Shown here in pieces: positions 60,159-64,000 of a DNA stretch of 64,000 bases. Source of the DNA: Butyriboletus loyo (Eukaryota; Basidiomycota; Agaricomycetes; Boletales; Boletaceae); the NCBI GenBank assembly GCA_038093515.1, contig JBBPSI010000007.1:62001-126000 (forward strand), in the 5' to 3' direction. A program made the position numbers and the translations under genes. Below the pieces are notes generated by a model. It worked only from the letters and a program-made list of their open reading frames with translations, did no database searches and was not told the origin of the DNA. Position 1 is the first letter of the stretch, and every line of letters starts with the position of its first letter.

Positions 60159-61077
60159 ATGCACAGGCTTGGACAATTCGACCGCACATCGATGAGTTAC
60201 CTGGGGTGCTGGATACCTAACATATGCGCGTTATTGGGGACGGACAGACCATGGGTCTTGGAGGCTCGTCTAGCCAGTGAGAAAAGGAGGCCCAGCGTTT
60301 CAGAGTATGTACGCAGTGTTGGCTATCCTTCGCTACTTCCACCCAGTTCAAGACATGAATCGCCGCAAGACACACCAACTCTCTCGTCCCTCGCTGGGGG
60401 GCTGTTCAACACTAGAGGGGTGTACGTCCTGGATTATAGTTGGCTGTGTGGGGTGTGTAGGTGCCAGTATTGCGTTCATAGAATCTTTGCTCGCTGGGGA
60501 TTGTCTGGAAACCCAGCCCTGTGGGCAACGTTCTTTGGGGGCGAGTTTACAGGCCCAACGTTGGACTGTGAAGGATTGTCAATTGTTCACGTTCGAAGGT
60601 GTTATTGCCCACCGAGTTCTCCGTATGTCTTTGGCAAATTCCAGTTGAAGTCTCGCCCGATTTCGATGTAATCTTTATATCAGCGAGGCAGCAGTTCAAC
60701 GTTCAATATCAGACCTTCCCATCTACTTCGTGACTTCGTTCTGTGATGCTTTTGCCTTGTTGGTGCTCTGGGTCCCATCACCCGAATGTCTTGAGCCAGC
60801 TCGACAGCCCCTTGATCGTCGATGTCGCCCAAGAATATGCCACAAGCTTGAAAAGGCTGGAGGTGACAACACGACGGTAGTACTTGCAACCCTTGGTATA
60901 GTTAGTGTTTGCTCACTTATTGCTGCACAGGTCTTAGATGAAATGAAAGTCCCGATGAGGTTTGGAATACTTATGACATTAGCTCTCTGGCAAACCATAG
61001 GGCAGTCATTGCCCTCATTTTTCACGGACTTTGCCCTGGAGCAGAGGTGCGAGCCGTCTCGTGAAGAGAACTGCTGA
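60159..61077 (+). CDS. Unrecognised spliced gene
   Basis: Only 46 bases after the CSN6 stop. Exon 1 reads MHRLGQFDRTSMSYLGC and SVSEYVRSVGYPSLLPPSSR, ending GLFNTRG. A 46-base GTACGT...CAG intron (60422-60467) leads to VIAFIESLLAGDCLETQPCG, WTVKDCQLFTFEGVIAHRVL; a gtatgt intron (60623-60643, short) to LEVSPDFDVIFISARQQFNV and QYQTFPSTS; and another to PLIVDVAQEYATSLKRLE. The last part could be VLDEMKVPMRFGILMT onward to 61077. The joins change frame three times yet give coherent mixed polar/hydrophobic sequence, which argues for a real gene. I do not recognise a family. The 21-base intron is too short as drawn, so that junction is probably wrong in detail. Confidence 0.4.
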
Positions 61078-61178
61078 AATAGATTCATTTGACTACTTAT
61101 CTCTGCCAGGTATCCATTCGGACGCACGCCGTAGAAGTCTCAAGATATTAGGCAACGAAAAATACAGGTTACAACACA

Positions 61179-62103
61179 CTAAGCACCAACTGCCTCCATG
61201 GTTGGCAGGTATCCCTCCTTGAGACTTCTCTCCAGTCTTCTGATCTCCTCGATCGAGGTCGCCTTTGCGATGGCCTGCTTGACTCTCTCTGCTTCCTCTT
61301 TTGACATTAGTCGGCCAGCCTTGCCAGCGAGTGGTACTGGCTTAGGCTCGTCGATCGTAATGGCAACCTTTGTGCTTTGTTTTGAAACGGTCGTAGATAT
61401 TGTCGTCGCGAGTGCGGTGGGTAGACCCTCTGCAGTAAGAAACAGTGACCTGCCTGCCTGTCGCTCCTACATGGTGTGGAAGCATTCAAGCTGTATCGAG
61501 GACCGACGCGAAAACGATTTCTGGCGCACCTTATCTCGGATCCTCTGAAAATCCAGAACTCTCAGCGACGGTATTCTCCACGCAAGCCACTCGCGATACC
61601 ATTTCTTTTCCCGTACAGGGTTCCCAATCAAGGATAGGTACTTGAGATTTTTTAGTTCTTTGAGCGGTTCGAGATCTCCGAGCTCGGAGATGCTGTTTGC
61701 AGTAAGGACGAGGGTGGTGAGATTGGGGACTGACAAGTTGATGGACGAAGAGATGGACGAGACACGGTTATTGGCGAGGAGGAGTGTGCGTAGGCGTTTG
61801 AGGAGGGGCAGGTTCCCGAGTGCGGCGATGGAATTATCCGTCAGGTCTATGGCATCGTGCTGGTCCTGAGTTGGGGTAAGTTTGATGAGATCACGAGGAG
61901 CGCGATAGATGTGATCAGACGACACATACCTTAGTGACACCAAAGTTTTCGATGGTGGGGATTTTGTATCCTTTGTGGGCATCAGCGATACGTGCGATAT
62001 ACGACTTTTTGGCCGGCTCACCGCGCAGATCGAGCTGGCGCTCTCTGACAGGGTTTATTGCGGAGGGTGCTTGGGCGAGCAGCTCTGGGGTGAGCTTGAC
62101 CAT
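61179..62103 (-). CDS. LEA1: U2 snRNP A' protein (U2A'/Lea1), leucine-rich repeat
   Basis: Starts MVKLTPELLAQAPSAINPVR, then RQLDLRGEPAKKSYIARIAD, AHKGYKIPTIENFGVTK, DQHDAIDLTDNSIAALGNLP, LLKRLRTLLLANNRVSSISS and LTTLVLTANSISELGDLEPL. The repeats end KNLKYLSLIGNPVREKKWYR and IPSLRVLDFQRIRDKVR, the cap typical of U2A'. After an intron the tail includes AEERVKQAIA-like helices (MSKEEAERVKQAIAKATSIE) and stops after TMEAVGA. U2A' dimerises with U2B'' on stem-loop IV of U2 snRNA. Three introns. Confidence 0.95.
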
Positions 62104-62206
62104 GGCTGAAGCGGAGGCCGTTTCAGACTCAGACCAAAACGAGGCATCCAAACTGAACCTGCCTGGTCGACTACGACGACGCGCTCAATCACATCCTCCT
62201 CCAATA

Positions 62207-64000
62207 ATGAAACCCATATACCAGAGACTCAACCTGTTCGTGCGCGTCTCCGTCCTCGCACTGCATTCTGTCCTCACACACACCCAGATTTATCGTTGGC
62301 CAGGATGCCTACACCTTTGCTCCCGTGGAACCGCTCGGCGCACAGTCCCTTACCATACACAGGTCGACTGGTGACATAGTTCTCAACCGTGAATCTTTCT
62401 TGGTCTCGCGATGCACACTGCTCTTGCTGACGCCCGTGATATTCAGCGCCCAACACGCCTGCACCCCCTGCTGCTTCGAGGTATGAAAAGACGGTGTACG
62501 GGATACTTGGCATGATCTCTTTGGCACTGTGTGCGTTCCCGATGTTCGATTTTTGCTTGCAAGGGACCCATCACATCCTACGACAGCGGAGTACATCATC
62601 ATCCTTACTGGTCGCGAGCACCGAGCACGCTTCATGGGGCACGATATATACCGTGCTGCAGACTTCGATATCCTTCCCCTTAATCCAAATCTCTCCGCCC
62701 AGAATGCACCACATCCTGTCGAGGGACATCTGCTGGCGCTCGTGCGGTCCCATTTGCTCGGCGGCCACTTCTTGTTTAGCTATGGGTGGGATTTGTCTAC
62801 ACGCTTGCAGACACAGTGGGCCGAGAGGGAGAATAGCCACGAAAGGTCTCTTTGGGAACAGGTAAATGTAATGATTTGGACCAAAAATACCGTGTCTAAT
62901 AGCTCGCAAGGCGGATGGCAGGTTTTTCTGGAACAAGTGCGCATGTCGTGTTATCCCTTCAGCAGGAGTTTGACAGTCGCTTTAGGTTCCTGCAGTCAAG
63001 ATTGATTGACACCGATATTGCACAAGATGTGAGACAAACAATCATCTTTTACTGTGGCATCTCTTATGCTGAAACACGAACAGCTCAGTCCCTACATCCT
63101 TCCTATAGTATACGGCAGTGGGTGTTCGGTGACAGACAATCACACATTCATGCTGACATCAACAACCAGCATTTGATGTTCGCACTAGCTATATCCATGG
63201 GCACCGGCTTCAGCTATGTCTCATCAGCCGGAGGTCACGGTACCGTGCGGGTACACGGTACTTCCGCCGGGGCGTAGACCAGGATGGGCACGTTGCAAAC
63301 TTTAATGAGACAGAACAGATCCTTCTCGTCGAAGAACAAGCAGCAGGCCGTATTTCCAACGTCGAAACACTTTCGCACCAGCTCAGCTTTGCCCAGATTC
63401 GAGGGAGCGCTCCTGTGTTTTGGGCTGAAGTCAATACGCTGAGGTACAAACCTGATTTGCAAGTAATGGACCTTCAAGATGCCGTAAGTAGCTCACTTTT
63501 CGGGGTGTGATAAAATGCACATTATCCTCAAAGGTCGATTCCTTGCGTCGTCATCTACAAGAACAAGTTTCGATCTATGGCGAACAGAGCTTGGTTAACT
63601 TAGTCAACCAAAAGGGGTATGAACAGCCCATCAAAGATGCATACGAACGCATCTTTAATCAAGTGTGTTATTCTTAGTCGTGCTTATTGTACCGCTCACG
63701 CATCTGTCCAGGCTGAGGTGGCAAACGTTAAATACCAGTATTTCGATTTCCACAATGAATGCAAGAATATGCGTTGGGACCGTATCAATATCCTCGTTGA
63801 AAGGATGCAAGATGACCTTTTGAGGCATGGGTATGGTGCTGTCGTCGATATGAATCCGCCTACTCAAGTGTCCATAGCTATTTCCACCTCGACATGTCTC
63901 GACCTGATCCTGTGAAAACTCAGCGAGGAGTTGTCCGTACAAATTGCATGGACAGCTTGGATCGCACGAACGTTGTGCAGGCGACGTTAGCAAAGTGGAC
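62207..64000 (+). CDS. SAC1: SAC1 phosphoinositide phosphatase, 5' part (truncated by window end)
   Basis: MKPIYQRLNLF joins DAYTFAPVEPLGAQSLTIHR, STGDIVLN, then YEKTVYGILGMISLAL, YIIILTGREHRARFMGHDIY and FDILPLNPNLSAQNAPHPVE. Further exons give LLGGHFLFSYGWDLSTRLQT, GHVANFNETEQILLVEEQAA, IRGSAPVFWAEVNTLRYKPD, VSIYGEQSLVNLVNQKGYEQ and FDFHNECKNMRWDRINILVE. The last codons read VRTNCMDSLDRTNVVQ, the catalytic CX5R(T/S) loop. SAC1 is an ER/Golgi enzyme that removes phosphate from PI4P; its C-terminal membrane helices must lie beyond the window. An in-frame ATG at 62102 would extend the start by 35 residues and overlap the LEA1 start codon. Confidence 0.93.

Overview
This is nuclear DNA of a filamentous basidiomycete, most likely a mushroom-forming agaricomycete. 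Genes are packed tightly on both strands and broken by many short introns of about 45-75 bp with GT-AG ends. The proteins read as basidiomycete versions of eukaryotic housekeeping genes. Nothing prokaryotic (operons, Shine-Dalgarno sites, CRISPR) is present. All gene models were spliced by eye, so outer limits are firmer than individual exon ends.

Layout. 0-6.4 kb: a RING-finger protein (+), then TRAX, a small unrecognised gene, an RXT2-like Rpd3-complex subunit and biotin synthase BIO2 (all -). 6.9-14.4 kb: a BTG/Tob-domain protein, peroxisomal acyl-CoA thioesterase, RAD14/XPA, histone deacetylase RPD3 and a DinB-fold protein (all -). 14.8-25.4 kb: succinyl-CoA ligase beta (+), a very large disordered protein (-), the splicing factor BCAS2/SPF27 (-) back to back with the complex I 30-kDa subunit (+), and MTC1 (-). 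25.6-30.5 kb: a chromodomain protein (+) whose 3' half is almost free of CpG, a possible LTR remnant, and peroxisomal membrane protein PXMP4 (+). 30.6-38.1 kb: a BTB protein, a Ras-type GTPase, a small possibly mitochondrial protein and Yippee (all -), then a Nudix hydrolase with a C-terminal membrane anchor (+). 38.3-48.0 kb: NPL4 (-), a bZIP factor, COX19, a secreted GDPD phosphodiesterase, an FAD monooxygenase and the Rieske protein RIP1 (all +). 48.6-55 kb: two divergent protein kinases (FRAY/STE20-like and SRPK) and a GCNA-like SprT protease. 55.0-64 kb: two inverted tRNA-Lys genes, MCM5 (-), tRNA-Thr, CSN6 (+), an unrecognised spliced gene (+), U2 snRNP A' (-) and the truncated 5' part of SAC1 (+).

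The genes do not form a pathway cluster. Recurring themes are mitochondrial energy metabolism (BIO2, LSC2, NDUFS3, COX19, RIP1), chromatin (RXT2-like, RPD3, chromodomain protein), splicing (BCAS2, SRPK, U2A') and genome maintenance (XPA, MCM5, GCNA-like). Several neighbours are head to head with 60-170 bp between start codons and must share promoters.

The strongest anomalies are: a 2.2 kb block with only four CpG dinucleotides inside an otherwise intact chromodomain gene; two GC-AG introns at the 5' end of NPL4, one right after the start codon; and an inverted pair of intron-containing tRNA-Lys genes with identical mature bodies but different anticodons.
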